From Bacilli bacterium (GTDB lineage: Bacteria; Bacillota_I; Bacilli_A; RF39; UBA660): DNA of 64,000 bases. Both the position numbers and the translations under genes were made by a program. The stretch spans positions 1-64,000 of the forward strand of contig JAFXOW010000003.1 in assembly GCA_017528315.1 (NCBI GenBank). The letters are read 5' to 3'. Below are positions 33,267 through 42,868 of this stretch, piece by piece; position 1 is the first letter of the stretch, and each line of letters starts with the position of its first letter. Below the pieces are notes generated by a model. It worked only from the letters and a program-made list of their open reading frames with translations. It searched no databases and was not told the DNA's origin.

Positions 33267-33295
33267 AAAACTAAGAAAATCTTAGTTTTTTTGTT
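33267..33295. terminator. Bidirectional terminator, VanY-like gene / FemX-like gene
   Basis: AAAAAACTAAG - AAAAT - CTTAGTTTTTT serves the two convergent genes, with T runs in both directions. Confidence 0.75.
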
Positions 33296-34547
33296 ATTTT
33301 TTTTCTATTTTAGATTTAAACTTATTATATATTCTCTCATTAATAACTAAATCAAATTCCCCTATATATTCCATAACAGTAGCATTAAATTGTAATTTAA
33401 TATTATTTAAAGTCTTAAACTTTCCTAAATCTTCTTTATTAAAATCACCAACTACAGCATTTAAATTAAAGTACAAGAAATTTTCATTTTTATACTTCTT
33501 AATTAATTCCCATAATAGAACATATCTTGGATTAAATTTCAAATATTCTTCTAAATAACTATCAATAATAAGTTCAACCCCTCTATTATGTTTAATAGTA
33601 AAGGCAGCTCCTATTGTTAAAAATTCTGGATATTCTTTTGATAAATTAGTTGCGTATATAAGCTCATTTTTATAATAATTTAATTTCCTATCAGATTCCA
33701 TCTTTTCATTAATAATTTTTTGTTTTTCTGACATAGGAACACTTGTATCTTGAACTAAATTAGCATATTTTTCATTAACTGCTAATTCTTGATCATACAT
33801 TGCTTTCATATTATTTAAATATTTATCTGTATTAATATTAATAAAGAAAATATCCATCTTATTATCAATTCCAAAATTATTAAATAGTCCTGTATAGTAT
33901 TTCTTTCTTCTTTTCTTATTTTTTAAAACTATATACTTATACAATTCATCTATATTTCCATCTTTATCTTGAACAATTTCTACTCCAGCATTGGTACTGG
34001 TTTCTATTATTTTCTTAGCATCATTAGAAATCTTAGCATAAATAGTTTTTAAATCACTTTGTAAACTAGTAAAAGCTACAAACCTTGGTTTATAATTTTC
34101 AAAATACTTATTAAATCCTTGATGCTTATATTTATTTTTATTTAAAGTATTTAGAATATCATTAACTGCATTACTAAAATAAATAATATTACCATTTTTA
34201 TCACGTTCAGAACAAATTACAGGCGGATCTATTTTAATAAAAGCATAATGTTGTTTTTTTAATAAATTAATAAGTCCCATAGTTACATTATGAACTAATT
34301 TTTTATCAGTATAATCAATTAAAAAACCTCGTGGAGCATAAGCATATTTGTAATATAAATAAACTGTTTTATATAAAAATAAAGTTGCACCAACTAATTG
34401 TTCATTTTCCACAAATCCTACATAAAAAGTATTTAATCCTTCATATTTAGATACATCAGCATATTTTGATGTTTGATAATATGTACTATATTTATGCTTA
34501 TAAGCAAAATTATCAAATTCGTCTTTTGTAAGAGCAACTATTCGCAT
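33294..34547 (-). CDS. FemX/MurM-type peptidoglycan branch aminoacyltransferase
   Basis: A 417-residue FemABX enzyme that transfers an amino acid from aminoacyl-tRNA to the lysine side chain of the peptidoglycan precursor. It has the two GNAT-like lobes (about 1-150 and 155-400, the first with YYQTSKYADVSKYEG and APRGFLIDY) and the inserted helical coiled-coil arm (about 235-295) that family members use for tRNA. The start ATG at 34547 has GAGGTG upstream; a reading frame open nine codons further lacks a ribosome site. With the D-Asp-ligase-like gene at 41581 it suggests interpeptide bridges made by two routes. Confidence 0.88.
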   Translation of the reverse strand: MRIVALTKDEFDNFAYKHKYSTYYQTSKYADVSKYEGLNTFYVGFVENEQLVGATLFLYKTVYLYYKYAYAPRGFLIDYTDKKLVHNVTMGLINLLKKQHYAFIKIDPPVICSERDKNGNIIYFSNAVNDILNTLNKNKYKHQGFNKYFENYKPRFVAFTSLQSDLKTIYAKISNDAKKIIETSTNAGVEIVQDKDGNIDELYKYIVLKNKKRRKKYYTGLFNNFGIDNKMDIFFININTDKYLNNMKAMYDQELAVNEKYANLVQDTSVPMSEKQKIINEKMESDRKLNYYKNELIYATNLSKEYPEFLTIGAAFTIKHNRGVELIIDSYLEEYLKFNPRYVLLWELIKKYKNENFLYFNLNAVVGDFNKEDLGKFKTLNNIKLQFNATVMEYIGEFDLVINERIYNKFKSKIEKK

Positions 34548-34674
34548 AACCAACACCTCGAGATTATTATACATATTTTTTGTTACTTTAGCAAGTAAGT
34601 ATCTTTATTTTTGAAAAATTATTTTATTTTTAATTGATTTATGATATAATGTAATTAATAAAGGTGGTGGCTAT

Positions 34675-35865
34675 ATGGATTTATTTGATACTATTGATAT
34701 TAAAGATGAAGTTTTAGATATATCAAATAATAAAGAAACAAGTGATAGCGATATTGAAACATTAGATGATAATTATTTAAATAAAAATGTAGATATTAAA
34801 TTAAATGATAATGAACCTGAAAATTTAGATGATTTAATTACTAAAATTGAAGATGTTAGTAAACAAATAGAAGATAATTCTAGTAATGAAGAAATTTCTG
34901 ATTCAGAAGAAATAAAAGAAGATGTTTCAAAAACAGATGAAATACCTAAAGAAAATAAATTTAGTTTGCTTGAGCAATATGGAGAAAATTTTAGTACCAA
35001 AGTCTATTTGACTAATCCTGCCATTGGACGTGATAAAGAAATTGGAGAATTAATTGTTACTTTACTTACTCCTGAAAAATCAGCAATTTTAGTTGGTAAA
35101 CCTGGTATTGGTAAAACCGCTATTGTTGAAGGTCTTGGATATAGAATTAAAAATAATAATGTTCCTGATGCCTTAAAAGGGTATACCATTTTTAAACTAA
35201 ATACAGCAAGTTTAACAGGAGTTGATCCTTTAACTAATGAATTAAAAATTCAAAAAATAGTTGATAATCTTCAAACTTTAGATAAAGTCATGGTCTTTAT
35301 AGATGAAATTCATACTTTAATTGGAAATGGTGAAAACACTTTAGACTTTGCTAATATTTTTAAACCTGTTATTGATAGAGGTACTGTTAAACTAATAGGA
35401 GCTACTACTAGTGATGAATATGATAGATATATTTTAAGAGATAAAGCTTTTGTAAGACGTTTCCAAAAAATTGAAGTAGCTGAACCAAATAGAGAAATGG
35501 TTATCCAAATTATGATGGGTACTTATCCTAAATTTGAGAAAAAAATGAATCTTACTTTGAAATATAGTGATTTTATTAAAGAAAAAATAATGGCTTTTAT
35601 AACAGATGCAACTACTGAATTTAAAAGAGTTTATGAAACTTCAGTTAGATATCCAGATATATCGCTTACAATACTGCAATCAGCATTTTCTTACGCATCA
35701 TTTGATAATCGACAAGAAGTAACAATTAGAGATATTAGAAAAGCTATTAAAAATACTAAATTAATATATCCTGATGTAATAAAAAAAGAACTTATAAAAT
35801 TCAACCAAGATTTTCGTGATGTATATTTAATGGAAACTAAACAAATTTTAAAGGATGAAGTATGA
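34675..35865 (+). CDS. Single-module Clp-like AAA+ ATPase with acidic N-terminus
   Basis: The 396 residues consist of an acidic, Asn/Asp/Glu-rich low-complexity N-terminus (about 1-100) and one AAA+ module that resembles the first ATPase domain of ClpC: IGRDKEI, Walker A GKPGIGKT, Walker B VMVFIDEIHT, sensor 1 KLIGATTSDEY and an Arg finger region FVRRFQ. The second ATPase domain, middle domain and Clp_N are absent, and no ClpP-binding loop is possible. It is thus not a normal ClpC but a lone D1-like ATPase, overlapping a small membrane protein gene by four bases. The function is unknown. Confidence 0.75.
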   Translation: MDLFDTIDIKDEVLDISNNKETSDSDIETLDDNYLNKNVDIKLNDNEPENLDDLITKIEDVSKQIEDNSSNEEISDSEEIKEDVSKTDEIPKENKFSLLEQYGENFSTKVYLTNPAIGRDKEIGELIVTLLTPEKSAILVGKPGIGKTAIVEGLGYRIKNNNVPDALKGYTIFKLNTASLTGVDPLTNELKIQKIVDNLQTLDKVMVFIDEIHTLIGNGENTLDFANIFKPVIDRGTVKLIGATTSDEYDRYILRDKAFVRRFQKIEVAEPNREMVIQIMMGTYPKFEKKMNLTLKYSDFIKEKIMAFITDATTEFKRVYETSVRYPDISLTILQSAFSYASFDNRQEVTIRDIRKAIKNTKLIYPDVIKKELIKFNQDFRDVYLMETKQILKDEV

Positions 35866-36236
35866 GTAAAATAATTTACTATCTAAGATTTATTCTATTT
35901 ATTCCTTTTTTAATATGTTTATTTCTTTTAATTGATAAGATATTTACTATGAAAATATATGGTTCTATATTTTTTATATTCTGTTTACTTTATTCAATAT
36001 TTATTATTTTATCAATTTTATCTAAAAAGAAGGTATTTATTACAACTATATCTTATAATATATTAAACATTGGTATATATTTTTATTATTTTATAATATT
36101 TTACTTTACTTATAATTTAACTAGATTAGAAATAATAAATAATCGTTATTATTATAATAATAACTTTATATTAATGTGTATACTGCTTGGTTTTCAAATA
36201 ATTTATACCATATTTTTAAATACTGAAGAAAAATAA
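35862..36236 (+). CDS. Small membrane protein, 124 residues
   Basis: A hydrophobic protein with four predicted helices (about 6-26, 31-51, 58-82 and 101-119) and aromatic-rich loops. No family is recognised. Its ATG overlaps the stop of the Clp-like ATPase by four bases (ATGA), so the two are translationally coupled and may act together, for example with the small protein recruiting the ATPase to the membrane. Confidence 0.7.
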   Translation: MSKIIYYLRFILFIPFLICLFLLIDKIFTMKIYGSIFFIFCLLYSIFIILSILSKKKVFITTISYNILNIGIYFYYFIIFYFTYNLTRLEIINNRYYYNNNFILMCILLGFQIIYTIFLNTEEK

Positions 36237-36260
36237 GATACTTTATTAAAGTATCTTATT
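36237..36260. terminator. Bidirectional terminator between convergent genes at 36236 and 36263
   Basis: AAGATACTTTA and its inverse TTAAAGTATCTT form a near-perfect hairpin followed by a T-rich run on the plus strand. Confidence 0.65.
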
Positions 36261-36262
36261 TA

Positions 36263-37018
36263 TTATTTTTTAATAGTAGGTTCTAAAACAATTGCTTGCA
36301 AACTTTTATATATATCTTCATTTTTAATTTTTAATTCCGTTGGATCTATATTAGAACGAACCTGATAAATAGAATTTCCATATTGACCATAATTAAGTAA
36401 TAATCTAAGTTTTTCTTCACTATGAAGTATATCATCACGTCTTTTTATTTCTTCTTCATTTTCCTTTATTGTCTTATCTAAATATCCTATTACTTCTTCT
36501 CGTTCAATTCCTGATAAAGACTTTAATTTTATATCAAGATAATTAAATATTTTAGTTTGAAGTATATCAATATATTTTAATGATAATTCAAAAATTTCCA
36601 AATCCTTTTGAAGATTATTTATCTTTAAAAGAATATTATTTAAAACATCTTCACGACTAGCCCCTAGTCTTTTTGCTTCCTCAGTAATACTATCATCATC
36701 GTCTAAAAATTCTTTTTTTTGCTCAATCAAATCACGATTATCTCCAATTCTTTCATTATTCTTTAAAGTCCTAAGATAAATATCTGTATATATTTCTATA
36801 ACTTTTAAAATAGATAATTTATCTAATCTTTCCACAATTTTATCACACATTAAATTTAATACGTTTGATATATTTGGATACTTAACAAAATAAACTGAAC
36901 TTGAATATCCTAAATAAATAGAAATCAATTCTTCAACATTCATTTTTTCAAGACTAACTATTATCTCTGGTAAAAATTTCTCATCATCATTATATTTTTT
37001 TATTAAACTTTCTATCAT
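36263..37018 (-). CDS. Hypothetical helical protein, 251 residues
   Basis: I do not recognise this protein. It is soluble, almost entirely alpha-helical, with charged coiled-coil stretches at about 95-165 and 180-215 and a short C-terminal extension ending LEPTIKK. No motif for nucleotide or metal binding is seen. It has its own promoter in the gap behind the clpC-like gene and an ATGGAGCG ribosome site. Its neighbours, the lone Clp-like ATPase (convergent) and the ClpC-like gene (upstream), make an adaptor or stress role conceivable but unproved. Confidence 0.65.
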   Translation of the reverse strand: MIESLIKKYNDDEKFLPEIIVSLEKMNVEELISIYLGYSSSVYFVKYPNISNVLNLMCDKIVERLDKLSILKVIEIYTDIYLRTLKNNERIGDNRDLIEQKKEFLDDDDSITEEAKRLGASREDVLNNILLKINNLQKDLEIFELSLKYIDILQTKIFNYLDIKLKSLSGIEREEVIGYLDKTIKENEEEIKRRDDILHSEEKLRLLLNYGQYGNSIYQVRSNIDPTELKIKNEDIYKSLQAIVLEPTIKK

Positions 37019-37040
37019 TTTAACGCTCCATTCTAATAAT

Positions 37041-37069
37041 AGAATATCATTAAAAGATTTAATTGTAAA
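37041..37069 (-). promoter_or_regulatory. Promoter of the 251-residue helical-protein gene
   Basis: Minus-strand -35 TTTACA (37064-37069), a 17-base spacer and -10 TATTCT (37041-37046). Confidence 0.5.
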
Positions 37070-37071
37070 TA

Positions 37072-39369
37072 TTAAATATGACTTATTTCTATTTTTTTGT
37101 TATTTATTAAAAGATTATCTATAACAATATTATCAACTTTATCTTCAATTATCTTTTTTATTTGTCTTGCTCCATATTGTTCATAACTTGACATAGCTAT
37201 TATGTCATTAACTACCTGTTTTTGTATTACTAATTCTATTTTTTGATTTTTAAATTTATTTTTAACTTTATATAATTCTTTTTCAATAATTAATTTTATA
37301 TCTTGTTTAGTTAAATCATTAAAATTAATAACAAAATCTAATCTATTTAAAAATTCAGTAGTAAATACTTCTTTTAGAGTATTCTTTATAATAATATCTT
37401 TATTATTGTTAAAACCTATTGAATTAATGTTTGATGCTTGATTACTAGTCATAATTATAATAATATGATTAAAATATATTTTTTCTAAACTAGAATTTGT
37501 TATAAAACCATCATCTAATATTTGTAAGAATAAATTAATAAAACTAGAACTTGCTTTTTCTATTTCATCAATTAAGATAACTGAATTAGGATTATTTTTA
37601 ACTTCATCTAAAACACTTACATTTTCAAATCCTACATATCCTGGAGGCGAGCCAATTATTTTACTTATGGAATGAGATTCATTATATTCTGATGCATCTA
37701 TTCTAATTAAATGAGCTTTTAATAAATTAGCATATACTTTAACAAGTTCAGTTTTACCTACTCCACTTTTACCAACAAATAAGAAAGACAAAGGTTTACT
37801 AGTGTTTTTTAAGCCCATTTTTATTTTAATAGTTTCATATGCTAATTTACTAATAGCCTCATTCTGACCTATTATTTGTTCTTTTAACTTTTTTTCTAGT
37901 TTTAATAAATTATTTGTATTATATTTATCTATCTCATAAATTGGTATATTGGTTTTAGATTTTAAGACATCTTTCACATCTTCTAGTTTTACTTCTTTTC
38001 TTTGTTTAAATTTAATATTTAACTTATTTATTTTATCTTCTAAAATTATTTCTTCTTCTTTTAATTTAACGGCTTGTTCAAAATTTTGATTAATTATATA
38101 ATTATTTTTTTCTTTTTCAATTTTTTTAAGTTTTCCTATATAGTTTTCTAATTTTAAAGTATCTTTATCTTTGACTAAGGATCTTTTAGTACAGGCTTCG
38201 TCTAAAATATCTATTGATTTATCAGGATTTTTTCGATTAAAAATATATTTATCACTAAGATTTACAATAGCATCTATTATTTTTTCATTAACTACTACTT
38301 TATGAAAATTTTCATAAATAGTTTTAATATGTTCTAATATATATTTAGTCTCTTCAAGATTAGGTTCTTTAATTAAAATAGTTTGAAAACGTCTATTTAA
38401 AGCCTTATCTTTTTCAATAGTATCTTTATATTCATTTAAGGTAGTAGCTCCAATTAGTTTGAATTTACCTCTAGCCAGAGCTGGTTTTAAGATATTAGCA
38501 GCATCAATTACACCTTCAGCTCCTCCAGCACCAACAATTGAATGCATCTCATCTATAAATATTATTAAATCAGGATTATTTTCTATCTCGCGAATTATTT
38601 TTTCTATTTTTTCTTCAAATTCACCACGATACTTTGTTCCAGCTACTAAATTAGACATCGAAATTGATAATATTTTTTTATTTTCTAGTTCTGTTGGTAC
38701 TTCATGTTTTAAAATTTTTAAAGCTAAATTCTCTACAATCGCCGTTTTTCCAACCCCTGCATCCCCTAACAATAAAGGATTATTTTTATTTTTTCGAAGT
38801 AATATTTCTATTAATCTTTCAGTCTCTGCATCACGTCCTATAACTGGATCGATTTTACCACTTTTAGCCATTTCAACTAAATCTATTCCATATTCATAGA
38901 CCAATAATTTTTTTCTACTTTTCTTGCTACTTTTTGGTTCATCATTCTCCTTTTCTAAAAAAACTTGATATAATTCATCTATATTTGCTCCTAAATTATT
39001 AAGGATTCTTATTCCAATTCCTTCCCCTTCTTCTAAAATAGCCAAAAATATATTATTAGGAGTAACTTCTATATCATCATTTTCTTTAGTATCAATAATA
39101 GCATTTTCTATAATTCTTTTTAACATAGGAGTATATATAAAATAATTATTCAAACTATTTCCTATTCCAATTGTATTAATAAGTTCTTATCGAAAATTAT
39201 CATAGGTAATATGATATTCTTTAAGTTTTAAAGTAATATTTAAATCTTTATTTTTTAAAATACTAAGTATTAAATGTTCACTTCCAACGAAAGGATGCTT
39301 TAATTCTTGCATTTCTCGTTTAGCATTTTTTAATATCTTACGTAGTTCTTCTGAAAAGTTCTCTTGCAT
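37072..39369 (-). pseudogene. clpC: ClpC-like AAA+ ATPase gene interrupted by an in-frame stop codon
   Basis: A ClpC-type Hsp100 whose first 60 codons (39187-39369, half of a Clp_N repeat: HPFVGSEHLILSIL) end in TAA, after which the same frame continues with ELINTIGIGNS and the second Clp_N repeat (YTPMLKRIIENAI). The rest is complete: D1 Walker A GDAGVGKT and B LIIFIDEMHS, a short UVR-like middle (QAVKLKEEEIILEDKI), and D2 with GKSGVGKT and VILIDEIEKA. It is a nonsense codon, not a frameshift. A TTG at 39153 with AGGA five bases before it could restart translation, giving a 693-residue ATPase lacking half of Clp_N. No mcsA, mcsB or ctsR lies next to it. Confidence 0.85.
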
Positions 39370-39454
39370 ATAATTCCTCCATATATACTATATGTAAATT
39401 ACTATTTTTTATAAATTAATCTAATCGACAAATATTTTTTTTAATGTATAAAAA

Positions 39455-39483
39455 AAATATAATGAAAAAAATTCATTATATTT
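39455..39483 (-). terminator. Terminator of ung
   Basis: Minus-strand AAATATAATGAA - 5 bases - TTCATTATATTT followed by a T run. It overlaps the stop codon of ung. Confidence 0.65.
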
Positions 39484-40159
39484 AATTTATTTGCCAATCA
39501 ATTGGCTCTAAATTATTTTTAATTAAAAAGTCATTAGTCTTAGAAAATGGACGTGAACCAAAGAAACCATTATAAGCTGAAAATGGTGATGGATGAGCAG
39601 ATTCTATTATATAATGTTTAGGATTGGTAATATATTTCTTTTTACTACGAGCAAAACTTCCCCAAAGAATAAACACAACTGGTTCGTCTTTTTCATTTAT
39701 TTTTTTGATAACATTATCAGTAAATTCTTCCCAGCCAATATTTTTATGACTTGCAGCTTGATCTTTTATTACCGTTAAAACAGCATTTAATAATAATACT
39801 CCTTGTTTAGCCCATGAAACTAATGATCCATCAGGTGGAATAGTACATCCCATATCATCATGTAATTCTTTAAAGATATTATTTAAAGAAGGTGGCTTTC
39901 TAATACCTTTTTTAACTGAAAAACTAAGTCCTTCTGCTTCACCTATCCCATGATAAGGATCTTGTCCTAGTATTACAACTTTTAAATTCTTATAACTTGT
40001 ATACCTAAATGCTTTAAATACTTCATTTTTAGGTGGAAATACTGTTACTCTTTTATATTCACCTTGAACATGTTTTAATAAATTATAAAAATATTCTTTT
40101 TTAAATTCATCTTGTAAAACTATATCCCAATCATTTCCAATAATTTCAATTTTTTCCAC
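39482..40159 (-). CDS. ung: Uracil-DNA glycosylase
   Basis: A family 1 UDG (225 residues) that removes uracil from DNA. The catalytic water-activating loop GQDPYHG is near residue 64, the uracil pocket follows (KGIRKPPSL), and the leucine/His loop AHPSPFSAYNGF is near 190. The start is GTG at 40159 behind GAGGTAG, four bases after the stop of the amino-acid carrier gene. A dimeric dUTPase is encoded at 30183, so both arms of uracil exclusion are present. Confidence 0.96.
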   Translation of the reverse strand: MEKIEIIGNDWDIVLQDEFKKEYFYNLLKHVQGEYKRVTVFPPKNEVFKAFRYTSYKNLKVVILGQDPYHGIGEAEGLSFSVKKGIRKPPSLNNIFKELHDDMGCTIPPDGSLVSWAKQGVLLLNAVLTVIKDQAASHKNIGWEEFTDNVIKKINEKDEPVVFILWGSFARSKKKYITNPKHYIIESAHPSPFSAYNGFFGSRPFSKTNDFLIKNNLEPIDWQIN

Positions 40160-40163
40160 GATA

Positions 40164-41447
40164 CTACCTCACTTCTAATTCAATTATAACATCTTTCTTT
40201 AAATTTAATAGACAATTGACATTAATAATAATTAAGATAGCAACTAATATATCACATGTATTCCAAATAAAATCAGGACTTATAATCGAAGCAAGACAAA
40301 GAAGGAAACAAGTAAATATTTTTAACAATGTAATTACTTTATTTGATATATTCTTAAAAAGAAATTTTAAATTACTTTCAACATAGTAGTATCCTGAAAT
40401 AATAGTTGAAAAGGAAAATGCTATTAAACAAAAATATAAAACAATATTTCCAAATGTTCCTAAATGATATACTAGAGCATTTAAAGTAATCTCTATACCA
40501 TTTACTAAGGTATAATTATTGGGATTATAATTACTAGTTAAAATTATTAAAGCAGTTGATAAACATATAACAAAAGTTGTAAAATAACATCCTATTACTC
40601 CAACTAATCCTTGATTAATTGGCTTATCCAAGTTACTTGATCCTGATGCTATAGCACTGGTACCAGTTCCAACTTCACTGGCAAATATTCCTCTTTCAAT
40701 ACCAATTATAATAGATGATAAAATTCCGTATTTAAGTGAAGTTGTATTAAAAGCTTCATGAATAATATTACTTAAGATACCTGGCATTAAATTAATGTTT
40801 TTTACTATTATCAACATAGCAACTAATAAATATATTATTCCCATAAGTGGGACAAAAATTGAAGAAAACCTAGCAATTCCTTTTAAACCTTTTCTGATAA
40901 TTAAAAAAGATAAAATTCCAATTATAATTCCAATTAAAATACTAGGAACATTATAAAGAAAGGTTATAGATTTAGCAATCGTATTTGATTGAATAGTTAA
41001 AAAGCCAAAAAGATAAGCTAGTATTACAATAATAGAATATAAAATTGCTATTTTTTTATAACCTAATCCTTTTTTTATATAATAAGCTGGTCCTCCAATA
41101 TAACTATTATTATTTTTTTCTCTATACATTAAAGCTAAAGCATTTTCTACAATTGAATTAGGTGCAATTATTAAACAAGATAATAAAATCCAAAAAATAG
41201 TACCTACTCCGCCTTTAAAAATAGCTAAAGCAATTCCAGCTAAAGATCCTACTCCAATACAACCTCCAAGTGATACACTTAAAGATTCAAAGGGAGAAAT
41301 ACCTAATTTATTATTATCACTTTTTAAACTTTTAAGCATTTTTTTAAAATTCAAATGAAGAAATTTTAGTTTAAAAGCAAAATAAATACCTGATAAAACT
41401 AATAAAATTGTTGCTATACTCCATAAAAAATTATTAATTATTTCCAT
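40164..41447 (-). CDS. Sodium/alanine symporter family (AGCS) amino-acid carrier
   Basis: A 427-residue integral membrane protein with about eleven helices of the AGCS (AlsT/DagA) family, which imports alanine, glycine or glutamine with sodium. Recognisable parts are the N-terminal GCIGVGSLAGIALAIFKGG, the segment YREKNNNSYIGGPAYYIKKG (the family's YxGGPxYYI signature) and FASEVGTGTSAIASGSS. The start ATG has AGAGGAA upstream. It is followed closely by ung, with which it probably shares a transcript. The substrate is not determined by sequence. Confidence 0.92.
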   Translation of the reverse strand: MEIINNFLWSIATILLVLSGIYFAFKLKFLHLNFKKMLKSLKSDNNKLGISPFESLSVSLGGCIGVGSLAGIALAIFKGGVGTIFWILLSCLIIAPNSIVENALALMYREKNNNSYIGGPAYYIKKGLGYKKIAILYSIIVILAYLFGFLTIQSNTIAKSITFLYNVPSILIGIIIGILSFLIIRKGLKGIARFSSIFVPLMGIIYLLVAMLIIVKNINLMPGILSNIIHEAFNTTSLKYGILSSIIIGIERGIFASEVGTGTSAIASGSSNLDKPINQGLVGVIGCYFTTFVICLSTALIILTSNYNPNNYTLVNGIEITLNALVYHLGTFGNIVLYFCLIAFSFSTIISGYYYVESNLKFLFKNISNKVITLLKIFTCFLLCLASIISPDFIWNTCDILVAILIIINVNCLLNLKKDVIIELEVR

Positions 41448-41543
41448 ATTATTTCCTCTACTTTAATTATATATTATCAAATTTTAAAAAATTGTCAAAA
41501 TGAAATTAAAATATTAGAAAAATAAAATAAATTTTAAAATACG

Positions 41544-41552
41544 TGTTATAAT
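41544..41552 (+). promoter_or_regulatory. Extended -10 promoter of the ATP-grasp gene
   Basis: TGTTATAAT, 29 bases before the ATG, with no clear -35. Confidence 0.45.
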
Positions 41553-41580
41553 AAATTTGAATAAATGATGGAGGTAGTTT

Positions 41581-42810
41581 ATGAAGTATGAATTTATTCC
41601 AATATTACTAGCAAGTGATATTAATGTTTATAGTATGGCTAGAGCTTTTCATGAGGAATATAATATTAAATCAATAGTCTTAGCAAGACTAACATCAGGA
41701 GTTATAAATCATTCTAAGATAATTGATTTTAGAAAAGTTGATAATTTAGATGAAACTGATGTTTTTTTAAAAACTTTAAATAATTTATATGAAGAACTAA
41801 AACCACAGAATAAAAAATTAATATTAATTGGGTGTGCTGATCACTATGTCCGTTTAATTGTAAATAATAAAGATAAATTACAAGATAAATTTATCATGCC
41901 TTATACAGATATAGATACTTTAAATAATATTGTCTTAAAGGAAACTTTTTATGAATTATGTGATAAAAATAATATTGATCATCCTAAAACTTTTGTTTAT
42001 AAAAAAGGAGATAGTTTAGATTTTAAATTAGATTTTTCTTATCCTGTTATCTTAAAACCAAGTGATTCGGTAGCTTATTTTAAAGCATCATTTACTGGTC
42101 AATACAAAGTTTATACAATTCATACAAAAGAAGAACTTGATAACACCTTAAAAAAAATATATGATGCTGGTTATACGGGTAATATGATTATTCAAGATAA
42201 AATACCAGGTAATGATAATAGTATGTATGATTTACATGTATTTTGCTCTAAAAATAAAAAAGTAGAATATATGAATTTAGGAAATGTTTTACTTGAAGAA
42301 CATACTCCTAAAGGACTTGGTTCTAATGCTGCAACTATTACGGTTTATAATGAAGAATTAATGTTAAAAATCAAAGATTTATTAGAAAGTATTGGCTATC
42401 AAGGATGGTGTGACTGCGACCTTAAATATGATGAACGGGATGGTAAAATTAAAATCTTTGAAATAAATATTCGTCAAGGAAGAAGTCATTATCGTAATAC
42501 AGGAAGTGGTTATAATGTTGCTAAATATATCGTTGATTCTTTTGTAAATGGTATTGAAAAAGACTTAATATTAGTAAAAGAACCTTATTTTTGGCATGTT
42601 ATACCTAAAAAAATAGTTATCGATTATGTTGAAGATAAAGAAAAAGTTAAACTTGTTAAAAAATTAATAAAAGAAGGAAAAGTATGTCATTCTTTATTTT
42701 ATAAAAGAGATATGAGCATATTAAGACTTAAATATTTAATACTTAGAAACTTAAATCAATTTCGAAAATATAAAAAATATTACCATATCGATGGACAAAT
42801 AGAAGATTAG
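41581..42810 (+). CDS. ATP-grasp carboxylate-amine ligase, D-aspartate ligase-like
   Basis: The 409 residues form an ATP-grasp ligase: an N-terminal Rossmann-like domain (about 1-110), the ATP-grasp lids (YPVILKPSDS, MIIQDKIPG) and metal-site residues in the CDCDLKYDERDGKIKIFEINIRQGRS segment. The closest pattern known to me is the D-aspartate ligase (Asl) of Enterococcus, which builds D-Asp bridges on peptidoglycan precursors, and related MurNAc/peptide ligases. It lies among cell-wall genes (M23 next to it, FemX and VanY upstream). The exact substrate is inferred. GGAGGTAG precedes the ATG. Confidence 0.75.
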   Translation: MKYEFIPILLASDINVYSMARAFHEEYNIKSIVLARLTSGVINHSKIIDFRKVDNLDETDVFLKTLNNLYEELKPQNKKLILIGCADHYVRLIVNNKDKLQDKFIMPYTDIDTLNNIVLKETFYELCDKNNIDHPKTFVYKKGDSLDFKLDFSYPVILKPSDSVAYFKASFTGQYKVYTIHTKEELDNTLKKIYDAGYTGNMIIQDKIPGNDNSMYDLHVFCSKNKKVEYMNLGNVLLEEHTPKGLGSNAATITVYNEELMLKIKDLLESIGYQGWCDCDLKYDERDGKIKIFEINIRQGRSHYRNTGSGYNVAKYIVDSFVNGIEKDLILVKEPYFWHVIPKKIVIDYVEDKEKVKLVKKLIKEGKVCHSLFYKRDMSILRLKYLILRNLNQFRKYKKYYHIDGQIED

Positions 42811-42827
42811 GTCTTCTATTTTTTTTA
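42799..42827 (+). terminator. Terminator of the ATP-grasp gene
   Basis: ATAGAAGA - 5 bases - TCTTCTAT followed by a run of T; the stop codon lies within the hairpin. Confidence 0.75.
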
Positions 42828-42868
42828 TAATTATGATATAATTAACTAAAGAAAAGTATGAGGTCTAT

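Noticed and set aside
39153-39189. Frameshift in clpC
   Set aside because: The two pieces are 216 bases apart in the same frame, so it is an in-frame TAA, not a frameshift.
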